From Capra hircus (Eukaryota; Chordata; Mammalia; Artiodactyla; Bovidae): a stretch of 64,000 bases of DNA. Below the pieces are notes generated by a model that ran no database searches, was not told the DNA's origin, and saw nothing but the letters and a program-made list of their open reading frames with translations. This document shows positions 45,601 through 50,045 of this stretch, piece after piece. A program made the position numbers and the translations under genes. The stretch lies in the NCBI RefSeq assembly GCF_001704415.2, contig NC_030824.1, forward strand, positions 30,685,022 to 30,749,021, read 5' to 3'. Position 1 is the first letter of the stretch. Each line of letters opens with the position of its first letter.

Positions 45601-46443
45601 TGGCTGCAATCACCATCTGCTGTGATTTGGGAGCCCCCCAAAATAAAGTCTGACACTGTTTCCACTGTTTCCCCATCTATTTCCCATGAAGTGATAGGAC
45701 CGGATGCCATGCTTAGTTTTCTGAATGTTGGGCTTTTAGCTAACTTTTTCACTCTCCTCTTTCACCTTCATCAAGAGCTCTTTAGTTCTTCACTTCCTGC
45801 CATAAGGGTGGTGTCATCTGCATATCTGAGGTTATTGAATTTTTCCTGGCAATCTTGATTTCAGCTTGTGCTTCATCCAGCCCAGAATTTACATGATGTA
45901 TTCTGCATATAAGTTAAATAAGCAGGGTGACAATATACAGGGTGAAATGTCAGCACCCCCTCAAATACTAACACCCTGGAAAAACATCCTGGAGCTACAT
46001 GTAGACTTGGTATTTAATTATGTGACATCAGGGGCGGGAAATTAAGACTAAAAAGACACCTAGGGGAGAACTAAGGAAAAGATGTTTACATACCTTGTAA
46101 ACATCCACAGAAACTCAACGAATTTCATTTTTCTCTTCCAGGTACCATAACTTCTTGGGTAGTGATTTTTATTCTGCCTATCAACAGTGCTTTGAACCCG
46201 ATTCTCTATACTCTTACCACAAGACCATTCAAAGAAATGATCCATCAGTTTTGGTATAACTACAGACAGAGAAGATCTATAGACAGCAAAGGAAGTCGGA
46301 AGACATATGCCCCGTCATTCATCTGGGTAGAAATGTGGCCCATGCAGGAGATGCCTTCTGAGTTAATGGAGCCAGTTCTTTTCACAGACTCCTCTGAATT
46401 ATCACTTATTTCTCAATCAACTAAACTCAACTCCTATTCATAA
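620..46443 (+). CDS. RXFP1: RXFP1, relaxin receptor 1, C-terminal ~603 residues in 13 exons
   Basis: Relaxin family peptide receptor 1 is a plasma-membrane G protein-coupled receptor with an LDLa module and leucine-rich-repeat ectodomain. It binds relaxin and signals mainly through Gs and cAMP (family knowledge). Coding segments seen here: 620-691, 5300-5371, 5461-5532, 6572-6646, 20813-20884, 21944-22015, 26568-26639, 29956-30027, 31050-31121, 32961-33190, 35328-35738, 36735-36953, 46142-46443. All junctions are GT-AG. LRR exons are 72 or 75 nt in the same phase, one repeat each. Summed, they give about 603 residues against 757 for human RXFP1, so the signal peptide, LDLa module and LRR1 (about 155 residues) lie upstream. 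Features include EKY in place of DRY after TM3, CWxP in TM6, NPxxY in TM7, and the ending NSYS. RXFP2 was considered; the tail and hinge match RXFP1 as I know it. No frameshift or stop was seen. Confidence 0.97.
1165..1950 (-). mobile_element. L1 remnant (antisense)
   Basis: The sequence reads as the reverse complement of an old mammalian L1 3' region, with blocks such as TTCATCCATGTAATATAT, TATTGTGCATAATGTTGC and GGTATCTCATTGTAG in the usual order. There is no intact frame. Confidence 0.75.
1951..3193. other. RXFP1 intron stretch with nothing recognised
   Basis: I see no gene, exon or clear repeat family here. The open frames at 1977-2210 and 2618-2872 are short, show no family resemblance, and are treated as chance. 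Confidence 0.5.
3194..3530. repeat. Long direct duplication flanking a SINE
   Basis: 3194-3255 (62 bp) and 3475-3530 (56 bp) are near-identical, both running from TGTCAGAGTG to GGAATTG. Copy 1 carries 6 extra bases in its GAGAAGAGAAGAGAAA tract. They bracket the SINE at 3256-3472. This is much longer than the 8-20 bp target duplications usual for SINEs. Confidence 0.85.
3256..3472 (+). mobile_element. Bov-tA SINE
   Basis: A tRNA-derived head (TTTTCCTGGTGGCTCAGACA) is followed by the GGAGAAGGGAATG and CTCCAGTAT body and an ACACCACTGAGCAACCAACA tail. Diagnostic for ruminants. Confidence 0.9.
3615..3790 (-). repeat. MIR-type SINE remnant
   Basis: The core pattern CATTTCAGAATTGGGGAAACTGA followed by GGTCACACTGTTAAGTGGCAGAG is typical of an ancient MIR element. 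Strand is tentative. Confidence 0.6.
4205..4490 (-). mobile_element. L1 remnant
   Basis: Antisense L1 3'-region blocks (TGTACAGTTCAGTGGCACTAA, CCATTATCCAT, CACTAACTCACCATTCCCC), paralogous to those at 436-580 and 26690-26960. Confidence 0.7.
4600..5075. repeat. L2-like remnant, C-rich
   Basis: Pyrimidine-rich sequence with the order CATTTCCTCTCTCTGGGACTCGC, TCTCTTCTCAACTGAGCC, GAGACCTAGCACAGTG and a GATGAATAGATGAATAG tail. This resembles an ancient L2 3' end. Overlapping open frames here are artefacts of base composition. Confidence 0.5.
5300..5371 (+). CDS. RXFP1: RXFP1 exon: LRR3
   Basis: A 72-nt exon between TTTTTTCAG and GTATGT. It encodes YLSHNKITLLKPGVFEDL followed by HRLEWL, the third repeat, nearly identical to human RXFP1. 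It is separated from the next exon by an intron of only 89 bp. Confidence 0.96.
5461..5532 (+). CDS. RXFP1: RXFP1 exon: LRR4
   Basis: A 72-nt exon between TTGGCAG and GTAAGT encoding IIEDNHLSRISPLTFYGL followed by NSLILL. The phase matches the preceding exon. Human RXFP1 has Pro-Pro where Pro-Leu occurs here. Confidence 0.96.
5811..6266. mobile_element. Tigger-like DNA transposon remnant with terminal inverted repeats
   Basis: The left end (AAGTCCCCTACATACAAAC, from 5814) is an imperfect inverted match to the right end (CATATGTAAGGGACTTAG, to 6265). Internal sequence near the right end (TTGTTGGACTTAGGAAC) fits a Tigger/pogo-type non-autonomous element. There is no transposase frame. Confidence 0.6.
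6572..6646 (+). CDS. RXFP1: RXFP1 exon: LRR5
   Basis: A 75-nt exon (one codon longer than its neighbours, as expected for this repeat) between TTTTTTCAG and GTAAGT. It encodes VLMNNVLTRLPDKSLCQHM followed by PRLHWL. An L1 remnant starts about 15 bases past the donor. Confidence 0.96.
6662..7555 (-). mobile_element. L1 remnant, 3' region
   Basis: Begins at TTTTTATTGAAATATAGTTG, the reverse of an L1 tail. It continues through TTATAGGTTATTACAAGA, GGCTGAGTAGTATTCCATTG, TTGGCTATTGTAAATAGTGC and CCAACAGTATAGGAGG. It lies directly behind the LRR5 exon donor. Confidence 0.85.
7612..8866 (-). mobile_element. BovB (RTE) retrotransposon, internally deleted
   Basis: Minus-strand BovB. The 3' end is at the left (GGTAGCTCAGTCACGTCC). 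Minus frames 8074-8334 and 8343-8627 encode reverse-transcriptase pieces, including YVGHEATVRTRHETTGCFQ. At about 8640 the RT segment passes into sequence that belongs to the endonuclease domain (ending around GGACATAGACTTGGATTAC). Most of the region between is therefore missing. Stops and frameshifts are present. Confidence 0.88.
8867..10206. other. RXFP1 intron stretch, AT-rich, nothing assigned
   Basis: No exon, RNA gene or confident repeat. The minus frames at 8846-9157 and 9109-9351 overlap each other and resemble no protein I know. Confidence 0.45.
10207..10433 (-). mobile_element. Bov-tA SINE
   Basis: Reverse of the Bov-tA body and tRNA head: TAGCTCAGTCGTGTCCAGC at the left, CTTTACCAATGTGCCACC at the right. 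Confidence 0.9.
10815..10960. repeat. AT-rich low-complexity tract
   Basis: Almost pure A/T with irregular ATATTATA units. It explains the isoleucine- and tyrosine-rich open frame on the minus strand. Confidence 0.8.
11452..11672 (-). mobile_element. Bov-tA SINE with (GT)n at its 3' end
   Basis: A GT microsatellite (from 11453) leads into GCTCAGTCATGTCCAATTC. The copy ends CACCACTGAGCCACTTGGGA, so it is an antisense Bov-tA whose tail has grown a CA/GT repeat. Confidence 0.9.
11927..12050 (+). mobile_element. CHR-type SINE with (AAAT)n tail
   Basis: GGGACCTCCCCAGCAGTACAG through GATTTGATTCCTGGTTGGGG and TTAGATCC, ending in tandem AATA units. A tRNA-derived Cetartiodactyl SINE. Confidence 0.8.
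12200..12497 (+). mobile_element. L1/HAL1-like remnant, left part
   Basis: Around 12405-12440 the sequence (GGTCACAGAAAAAGAAGAGA) resembles an L1/HAL1 segment that normally precedes the AGAAATATCTAAAGAGATAA block found at 14175. The element seems split by the BovB and LTR between them. Sequence at 12441-12497 is unexplained. Confidence 0.45.
12498..13637 (-). mobile_element. BovB retrotransposon, reverse-transcriptase part
   Basis: The left end has the tandem TCAGTTCAGTTCAGTT typical of the BovB 3' end read backwards. Minus frames 13231-13689 and 12874-13221 encode RT: YFSLIDYAKAFDCVDHKK (motif A), GVRQGCILSPCLFNLYAEY (motif B) and NLRYADDTTLMAESEEE (YADD catalytic motif C). The best-preserved BovB RT in the window, but it is frame-broken and 5' truncated. 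Confidence 0.93.
13638..14170 (-). mobile_element. Solitary ERV LTR, minus strand
   Basis: The copy starts TGCTAACACC and ends CCTGCTCA on the plus strand, giving TG...CA termini. On the minus strand it contains GGAATAAATGCTGTCC, a polyadenylation signal as expected for an LTR R region. It abuts BovB exactly and separates it from the L1-like block. No internal viral region is present. Flanking AATT/ATTT may be a degraded target duplication. Confidence 0.7.
14171..14480 (+). mobile_element. L1/HAL1-like remnant, right part
   Basis: Recognisable blocks: AAGAGATAATGACCAAGAATT, CTGCTGAAAACCAAAGATAA and GCAACCAGAGAAAAAAGGGA. These match the order in old L1/HAL1 elements. No open frame is preserved. 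Confidence 0.65.
14989..16345 (+). pseudogene. RIOX2: RIOX2 (MINA53) processed pseudogene
   Basis: RIOX2 is a nucleolar JmjC ribosomal-protein histidine hydroxylase. This intronless, broken copy runs in order: PKK-like start with ATG changed to AGA (14989-14991), LFESLISPIKSETFFKEF, KPLLIQRDD, CRCV-like KKKVLN, HFLQLRKDFDQK, NVYITPVG, DDVEVFILQLEGKKHWRLY, GTIQQADTPEGLAHSTHV, SWGDFLLDTIWGLVFDA, NTVRLQFRDHIVLTV, THMMGNEE and FPLSHMVALKQIWNS. Successive blocks sit in different frames. TAC is TAA at 15476-15478, a stop between the His and Asp of the iron-binding HxD motif. A stretch near 15235 is shortened relative to the human protein. 3' UTR sequence may continue beyond 16345. It lies in an RXFP1 intron, same strand. 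Confidence 0.93.
16640..16665. repeat. (TA)n microsatellite
   Basis: A short run of TATATATA in AT-rich sequence, possibly near the 3' end of the RIOX2 copy. Confidence 0.7.
16972..17195 (+). mobile_element. CHR-type SINE
   Basis: GGGACTTCGCTGATGGTCC head, GGTTTGGTCCCTGATCAGGG promoter-box region and AACTAAGATCCCACATGC body, ending in an A-rich tail. Confidence 0.85.
17826..18081 (-). mobile_element. Bov-tA SINE carrying a pentanucleotide expansion
   Basis: Antisense Bov-tA (TCAGTCACTAAGTTGTATCC to ACTGAGCCACCTGGGAAGCC). Between GGGAATC and CTCCTGTGTC it holds about 60 bp of AATCT-type tandem units (17962-18024), lengthening the element. Confidence 0.88.
17962..18024. repeat. (TAATC)n tandem repeat inside SINE
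   Basis: Roughly a dozen units of TAATC/TAACC with a few interruptions (ATGTAATC, CTACCTCT). Confidence 0.9.
18187..18285 (-). mobile_element. BovB/Bov-A 3'-end fragment
   Basis: TTGCTCAGTCATGTCCAACTC followed by CACTATCTCCTGGAGTTTGC, the reverse of the BovB 3' terminus. Truncated. Confidence 0.75.
18290..20275. other. RXFP1 intron stretch with nothing assigned
   Basis: No exon or clear repeat family recognised. The short frame at 19355-19540 has no family resemblance. Confidence 0.45.
20276..20485 (+). mobile_element. Bov-tA SINE
   Basis: A complete-looking copy: GGCTTCCCTGGTGGCTCAGT head, GATTCGATCCCTGGGTCGGG box region, CAGACATGCCTGAAGTGAC tail. Confidence 0.93.
20813..20884 (+). CDS. 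RXFP1: RXFP1 exon: LRR6
   Basis: A 72-nt exon between TATTTCAG and GTAAGT encoding DFEGNHIHNLRNLTF followed by ISCSNLTVL. The acidic pair in WLDFEGN corresponds to human Asp231 and Glu233, reported contacts for the relaxin B-chain arginines. Human has Leu where Phe lies between them. Two N-x-T sequons (NLT twice) are present. Confidence 0.96.
21050..21800. other. RXFP1 intron stretch, no recognised content
   Basis: Lies in the intron between the LRR6 and LRR7 exons. No repeat family identified by eye. Confidence 0.4.
21944..22015 (+). CDS. RXFP1: RXFP1 exon: LRR7
   Basis: A 72-nt exon between CTTTCAG and GTAAGT encoding VMRKNKINHLSENTFAPL followed by QKLDEL. It is close to human RXFP1, with Ser for Asn in the middle of the repeat. 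Confidence 0.96.
22802..23068 (-). mobile_element. Bov-A2 SINE
   Basis: (GCT)n-type end TGCTGCTGCTAAGTCGCTTC, two similar internal halves joined by ATGCATGAAAGTGAAGTTGC, and GAGTCACCAGGGAAG at the right. Antisense. Confidence 0.9.
23226..23352 (+). mobile_element. CHR-type SINE
   Basis: ACTTCCCTGGTGGTCCAGTG, then AACTAAGATCCCACATGCC and an A/T-rich tail. Confidence 0.85.
23412..23731 (-). mobile_element. CHR-type SINE, long antisense copy
   Basis: The reverse of the CHR body: GCTCTAGAGCACAGGCTTC, GGACCAGGGATCAAACTTC and TTCTTAACCACAGAAACACC. It lies about 60 bp from the previous, oppositely oriented CHR copy. Confidence 0.85.
24353..24668 (+). mobile_element. CHR-type SINE, near full length
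   Basis: TTGGCCTTCCCAGGTGGTCC to GCAACAAAGACCCAGCACAG with the CACAACTGCTGAAGC and GCAACAAGAGAAGCC blocks in order. Two frames across it (one a 60-residue minus frame) are not genes. Confidence 0.9.
24669..24812 (-). mobile_element. L1 3'-region remnant
   Basis: GATTTACAACGTTGTGTTAG to CATTGAGTATAGTTCCCTC, the same block as 281-435 and 6670-6880. Confidence 0.8.
25955..26205 (-). mobile_element. Ruminant L1 3' end
   Basis: ATTTATTTTAATTGGAGGTT, CAACATGAATCCGCCACAGG and ATGCATCGAACCTGGACTGG are hallmark blocks of young ruminant L1, here antisense and 5' truncated. Confidence 0.88.
26240..26450 (+). mobile_element. Bov-tA SINE
   Basis: TCATGGCTCAGTTGGTAAAG to GGACACAACTTAGCAACTA with a short (CCA)n end. 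It sits just after the L1 tail at 25955-26205. Confidence 0.92.
26568..26639 (+). CDS. RXFP1: RXFP1 exon: LRR8
   Basis: A 72-nt exon between TTCCCTAG and GTAAGA encoding DLGSNKIENLSPHIF followed by KDLKELSQL. Together with the end of the previous exon it forms ELDLG, keeping the acidic residues equivalent to human Glu277 and Asp279, the second reported relaxin-contact pair. Confidence 0.96.
27556..27775 (-). mobile_element. Bov-tA SINE nested in L1
   Basis: GCATGCTGAGTCACTTCAGTC to GTACCACCTGGGAACCCC, antisense. Confidence 0.9.
28632..28878 (-). mobile_element. CHR-type SINE nested in L1
   Basis: TTTTTGGCTGCACTGGGTCT to GGACTACCAGGGAAGCC, the antisense CHR body. Confidence 0.85.
29060..29088. 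repeat. (GT)n microsatellite
   Basis: GTGTGTGTGTATGTGTGTGT within the L1 remnant. Confidence 0.85.
29115..29330 (+). mobile_element. Bov-tA SINE nested in L1
   Basis: GGGCTTTCCTGGTGGCTTAG to ACACCACTGAGCAACTAAC. Confidence 0.92.
29956..30027 (+). CDS. RXFP1: RXFP1 exon: LRR9
   Basis: A 72-nt exon between TTTAAACAG and GTAAGT encoding NLSYNPIQTIQANQF followed by DNLVKLKSL. The asparagine ladder residue is kept. Confidence 0.96.
31050..31121 (+). CDS. RXFP1: RXFP1 exon: LRR10
   Basis: A 72-nt exon encoding SLDGIEISNIQQRMFRPL followed by MNLSYI. There are two AGs three bases apart (31048-31049 and 31051-31052). Only the first keeps the Ser seen in human RXFP1 and the 72-nt length, so it was chosen. 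The donor is GTAAGC. Confidence 0.95.
31122..32960. other. RXFP1 intron, mostly unassigned
   Basis: A TA/CA microsatellite lies at 31710-31750 and a MIR/L2-like piece (ACTCAACAAATATTTATCC) near 32430-32490. The rest is not assigned. Minus frames at 31433-31642 and 31691-32050 look random. Confidence 0.45.
32961..33190 (+). CDS. RXFP1: RXFP1 exon: hinge, TM1, start of TM2
   Basis: A 230-nt exon between CTACAG and GTGAGT. It encodes the LRR C-cap and hinge (YFKRFQYCGYAPHVRICKP, with two Cys), then TM1 (around VFVWVVSAVTCFGNIFVIC), the short first intracellular loop, and the start of TM2 ending in SLCC. The third base of the last Cys codon is completed by the next exon. Confidence 0.97.
33338..33612 (-). 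mobile_element. Bov-A2 SINE
   Basis: A dimer of two related halves (CGTGTCCGACTCTGTGCGAC and CTGTCCGACTCTTCGCGAG) joined by ATGCATGAAAGTGAAAAGTG. Antisense, in the intron after the TM1 exon. Confidence 0.92.
33760..33958 (-). mobile_element. Bov-tA SINE
   Basis: GTTAGTCACTCAGTTGTGTGC to TGAGCCACCAGGAAAGCC, antisense. Confidence 0.9.
34000..35327. other. RXFP1 intron stretch, mostly unassigned
   Basis: Nothing coding seen. Around 35005-35110 a MIR/L2-like piece (ATTCAGCATTTCTAGGTGATG) is likely. Confidence 0.4.
35328..35738 (+). CDS. RXFP1: RXFP1 exon: TM2 to TM5
   Basis: The largest exon in the window (411 nt), between CCTGCAG and GTAAGA. It encodes the rest of TM2, the first outer loop, and TM3 with the bridge Cys (THCQL) and the EKY triplet that replaces DRY. 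TM4 and the second outer loop with its partner Cys (NGVCFP) follow, then the start of TM5. An open frame runs past the donor to about 35812 but is intronic SINE sequence. Confidence 0.97.
35768..36055 (+). mobile_element. CHR SINE with a second CHR SINE inserted in it
   Basis: The outer copy is split into 35768-35839 (GACTTGGCTGTCCAGTGG to TCAATCCCTGG) and 35985-36055 (TTCAGGGAACTAAGATCCC and A-tail). The inner copy is 35840-35984 (GGGACTTCCCTGGTGGTCC to the AAAACAAAATC tail). The bases TCAATCC occur on both sides of the insert, fitting a target duplication. Confidence 0.85.
36735..36953 (+). CDS. RXFP1: RXFP1 exon: TM5 end, ICL3, TM6
   Basis: A 219-nt exon between TTAACAG and GTACAA. It encodes the second half of TM5, the third inner loop with basic residues (NQVRKEMILAKR), and TM6 with the CWIP motif, ending at the third outer loop (VEIPG). 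Confidence 0.97.
37208..37368 (+). mobile_element. Bov-tA SINE, 5' truncated
   Basis: Starts inside the element at ACCCGGGTTCAATTCCTGGG and ends GACATGACTGAGTGACTAAC. Confidence 0.88.
38855..39368 (-). mobile_element. CHR-type SINEs, one inside another
   Basis: Antisense CHR body (GCATGGACTTTCTCTAGTTG, GGTCTTAGTTCCTGGACTAG) is interrupted near 39188 by another antisense copy (ending ATGGACCATCAGGGAAGTCC). The interrupted copy then resumes with AGGTAGATTCTTAATCAC. Confidence 0.75.
40289..40502 (+). mobile_element. Bov-tA SINE nested in L1
   Basis: GGGCTTCCCAGGTGGATCAG to TACAACTTAGCGACTAAAC with an (AAC)n tail. Confidence 0.92.
42644..42775. repeat. (TG)n followed by (TA)n/(CATA)n microsatellite
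   Basis: About 18 TG units from 42644, 30 bp of L1 sequence, then TATATATA/TGTATGTG/CACATACA tracts to about 42770. Length is likely polymorphic. Confidence 0.9.
43795..44515 (+). mobile_element. L1 remnant, sense
   Basis: AACAAGTACTGGTGAGGATG, GCAGCATTATTCACAGACGC, CACACACAGTGGATTATTAT and a tail reading AAAATGGTTAAAATGG are the sense counterpart of the L1 3' blocks seen elsewhere. It faces the 37380-43570 complex head-on. Confidence 0.8.
45046..45945 (-). mobile_element. BovB retrotransposon fragment
   Basis: The BovB 3' end with TCAGTTCAGTTCAGTCACTC leads into the RT C-terminal part. The minus frame 45519-45752 carries SWEIDGETVETVSDFI and frame 45285-45491 carries VVMYGCESWTIKKAE. Truncated just before the RT core at the right. 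It lies about 200 bp from the last RXFP1 exon. Confidence 0.9.
46142..46443 (+). CDS. RXFP1: RXFP1 last coding exon: TM7 and cytoplasmic tail
   Basis: A 302-nt segment starting after CTTCCAG and ending at TAA 46441-46443. It encodes TM7 with NPILY, then a cytoplasmic tail ending LNSYS. Compared with human RXFP1 the tail has one extra residue (GSRKTYAP against GQKTYAP) and lacks the Cys near the end (TDSSEL for human TYPCEM). Confidence 0.96.
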
Positions 46444-46915
46444 CTGACGGATACCAATTTCTACACAGAATACTGTGAGATGTTTCATAATGGATTTATG
46501 AGTATAAACTAAATGCTACAAAATAATTTATAATAATGGCTAAAATCAATTTGCTTAGAAGAACATGAGGTTATTTGGGAGAAATCAAAATGACTGCTGC
46601 CCATGTAAAGGTAAATAAATTATATTGATAATATGTATGTATTAGTATATATTTTGGGTAGGAAATTAACAGAAATATATTTCAGAAAGGTTCATTTGTT
46701 CTATTAGCATGCCTTTACTGAGTACCCACTATGTGCATGGCACTGTGGTAAATTCCTGGGAGCAAATAATAAAAAATCTTGCAATGTTAAATTGTATAAC
46801 TACAAGAATATATTAATACAAAGTTCACCTGCAACTCTTAGTTTAAGGTACAGCTTTGCCTGTCTTGCAAACATAAGGATCATGGACACTTTTAAATAAA
46901 AGTTTAATGTTTTCT
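46444..46915 (+). other. RXFP1: RXFP1 3' UTR, probable
   Basis: AT-rich sequence follows the stop. AATAAA occurs at 46614-46619 and 46895-46900. The second is followed by a T-rich stretch and is the more plausible cleavage signal. An old MIR/L2-like remnant lies around 46690-46770. No transcript evidence is available, so the end is a guess. Confidence 0.5.
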
Positions 46916-46919
46916 AATA

Positions 46920-48600
46920 ATCAATATACTAACATCAGAGAGAATGTCTCATTATTTGCAAAATACAGATATTTTGTTTTAAGAACTCATTTTACCTCTC
47001 TTCAAGTATTCATACACTTGAGAGGCAATACACATTTATTCCTATGGAAAAAAAGATAACTCAAAACAGCACCTTTCTATCAATTTCCGGCCCAGTTGTC
47101 TTTTTGCTTTGAATGAGCACCATTATATGAGATTGTAAAAAGGTGATAAAAGTATTGCAAAGGAATGAATCAGAAAAGCTAGAATGAGATAAGTGGAACA
47201 GAACTGAGAGTACAGAAATAAAACCCTCATATTTACAGTCAATTGATGTTCAACAGATATGCTAAGATAATCAAATGGAGAAAGAACAGCCTTATCAATA
47301 AATGATTCCAGTACAACTGGATATTACCATGAAAAAGAATGAAGTTGGACCCCTACTTTATACTATATATAAATATTTACTCAAAACAGATCAATGATAT
47401 AAACATAACATAAATTACTTGGAAGAAAATATATGGGGAATCTTCAAAACCTTGGATTTGACAGTGGATTTTTAGATATAACATGAAAAGCACGAGTAAG
47501 AAAAGGAAAAAATGGATAAACCAGACTCCACCTAAATCAAAACCTTTTGTGCATCAAAGAACATAAACAAACACAGTGAAAAGACAACCTTCCAGAATGA
47601 AAGGACATTTTTACAAATCATATATCTGAGAAGGGTTTAATGTCCAAAATACATAAAGAACTCTTACAACTCAACAAAAGACAAGCAACTCAATTTTTCA
47701 AATAGTCAAAGGACTTAAACAGATATTTCTTCAAAGAAGATATACAAATGGCCAATAAGCATGTCCAGTATTACTTCTCATTAGGAAAATACAATCAAAA
47801 CCACTATAAGATAACACTACGCCTACTAGGAGGTTACAATTTTTTTAAAGAAATGGAAAAAAACCAGCATTGGCAAGGATGTTGCGACTGAAACCTTTCT
47901 ACAGTGCTGGTTTTGTTTGTGCATGCATGCTCAGTCATGTCTGACTCTTTGTGACCCTATGGACTATAGCCTGCCGGGCTCCTCTGTCCATGGAATTCTC
48001 CAGGCAACACTACTAGAGTGGGTTGCCATGCCCTCCTCCAGGGGATCTTCCTGACCCAGGGGTCGAACCTGCATTTCCTGAGTCTCCTGAATTGCAGGCA
48101 GATTTTGTATCCACTGAGCCACCTCGGAAGCCCCTACATTGCTGGTGGGAATGTAGAATGATGCAGTCACTGTAGAAAATCATTTGGTTGTTCCACAAAA
48201 GTTTATCATAGAATTCCCATATGATACAGCAATTTCACTCTTGGGTATAAACCCAAAAGAAAACAGGATTCAGATACTTGTTTGCAAATACTCATCATAG
48301 CATTATTCATAGTTGCAAAAAGATAGAAGCAACCCAAGTGCCCATCAACTGATGAACGGATAACAAAATGTGGTGTACACACACAATGGAATATTATTCA
48401 ACCACAAAAAGGAAAGAATTCTGACACATGCTAGAACAAAATGAATATGAAATAAGCCAGACACAAAAAGTTGAAATAACTATATGATTGCACTTACATG
48501 AAATACCTAGAATAAGCAAATTCAGACAGAAAGTAGATCAGAGGTTATCAGGGTAGAGGGGTTGGAGAGATAATACCTGAGAAGTACAGGGTAACTTCTT
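46920..48600 (+). mobile_element. L1 remnant, sense, downstream of RXFP1
   Basis: From about 47210 the sequence follows the L1 ORF2 3' part in sense (CAGTCAATTGATGTTCAAC, GAAAATATATGGGGAATCTT, GAATATTATTCAACCACAA) to about 48560. No open frame survives. 46920-47200 is not assigned. Confidence 0.75.
47920..48137 (-). mobile_element. Bov-tA SINE nested in L1
   Basis: GCATGCATGCTCAGTCATGTC to ACTGAGCCACCTCGGAAGCC, antisense. Confidence 0.92.
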
Positions 48601-48616
48601 GGGCAAAAACAAGTTC

Positions 48617-49485
48617 TAAGGGCTTCCCTGGTGGTCCAGTGGTTAAGAATCCACCTGCCAATGCAGGGGGCATGGATTTGATCCCTGCTTATGGCAGAAA
48701 GTGAAGAGGAGCTAAAGAGCCTCTTGATGAAAGTGAAAGAGGAGAGTGAAAAGGTTGGCTTAAAGCTCAATCTTCAGAAAACGAAGATCATGGCATCTGG
48801 TCCCATCGCTGCATGGGAAATAGATGGGGAACCAGTGGAAACAGTGTCAGACTTTATTTTTTGGCCTCCAAAATCACTGCAGATGGTGATTGCAGCCATG
48901 AAATTAAAAGATGCTTACTCCTTGGAAGGAAAGTTATGAGCAACCTAGCATATTGAAAAGAAGAGATATTACTTAGCCAACAAAGATCCGTCTAGTCAAG
49001 GCTGTGGTCTTTCCAGTGGTCATGTATAGATGTGAGAGTTGGATTGTGAAGAAAGCTGAGCGCCAAAGAATTGTGGTGTTGGAGAAGACTCTTGAGAGTC
49101 CTTTGGACTGCAAGGTGATCCAACCAGTCCATTCAAAAGGAGATCAGTCCTGAATATTCATTGGAAGGACTGATGCTAAAGCTGAAACTCCAATACTTTG
49201 GCCACCTCATGTGAAGAGTTGCCTCATTGGAAAAGACTCTGATGCTGGGAGGGATTGTGGGCAGGAGAAGGGGATGACAGAGGATGAGATGGCTGGATGG
49301 CATCACCGACTCGATGGACGTGAGTTTGAGTGAACTCCGGGAGTTGGTGACGGACAGGGAGGCCTGGCATGCTGTGATTCATGGGGTCGCAGAGTTGGAC
49401 ACGACTAAGTGACTGAACTGGGAAGACCCCACATGTTGCAGGGCAACTAAACCTATATGTCATCATTACTGAAGCCAGATCTGAG
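48617..49485 (+). mobile_element. CHR SINE split by a BovB insertion
   Basis: The SINE head is 48617-48687 (GGGCTTCCCTGGTGGTCC to GATCCCTG). Its continuation is 49420-49485 (GGGAAGACCCCACATGTTGC), with BovB between. Joined, the two parts follow the usual CHR order. Confidence 0.85.
48688..49420 (+). mobile_element. BovB retrotransposon, 5' truncated, sense
   Basis: Starts in the RT C-terminal part (MAESEEELKSLLMKVKEE) and runs to the BovB 3' end ACACGACTAAGTGACTGAAC. The frame is open for 82 residues and then breaks. The only sense-strand BovB in the window. Confidence 0.92.
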
Positions 49486-49502
49486 TCCTTTCTGTCCTTA
49501 CA

Positions 49503-49637
49503 TGCTGCTGCTGCTGCTAAATTGCTTCAGTCGTCCGACTCTATGCGACCCCATGGACAGCAGCCCACCAGGCCCCTCCATCCATGGAATTCTCTAGGCA
49601 AGAATACAGGAGTGGGTTGCCATTGCCTTCTCCATTC
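49503..49637 (-). mobile_element. Bov-A fragment
   Basis: (TGC)n start, TGCTTCAGTCGTCCGACTC and GAGTGGGTTGCCATTGCC; half of a Bov-A2 unit. Confidence 0.88.
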
Positions 49638-49689
49638 TTACATGAAATAATACGAATACATTTTTTACATGAAGAATGTCGTACCTTCA

Positions 49690-50045
49690 ACAAAAATATA
49701 TATATTTACATATGCAAAGATTTATTATAAGGAATTGGCTCATGAGATTATAGAAGCTGGCAAGTCCAAAAACCTGCAAAGCCAATATCCCAGTTCAAGT
49801 CCAAAGGCCAGAAGTTACTATAGAGCCAGGAAAAGCCAATGGCCCAGTTCAAAGGTCATCACGCAGGAAGATCCATGGTTCTACTGATTACATGAGGCCC
49901 ACTCACATTATGGACGGCAATATGTTTTATTCAGTCTAACTGAATTGTTAATCTCACCCAAAAACACCCTCACACAAACACCCTTAATGTTTGACAAAAC
50001 ATATGGGTACCCTGTGATCCAGTCAAGTTGACACATAAACTATCA
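49690..50045. repeat. Old interspersed repeat, family not assigned
   Basis: GGAATTGGCTCATGAGATTA, ATGAGGCCCACTCACATTA and CAGTCAAGTTGACACATAAA recur in mammalian genomes in this order, but I cannot name the family with confidence. The 72-residue frame inside it is not a gene. Confidence 0.5.
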
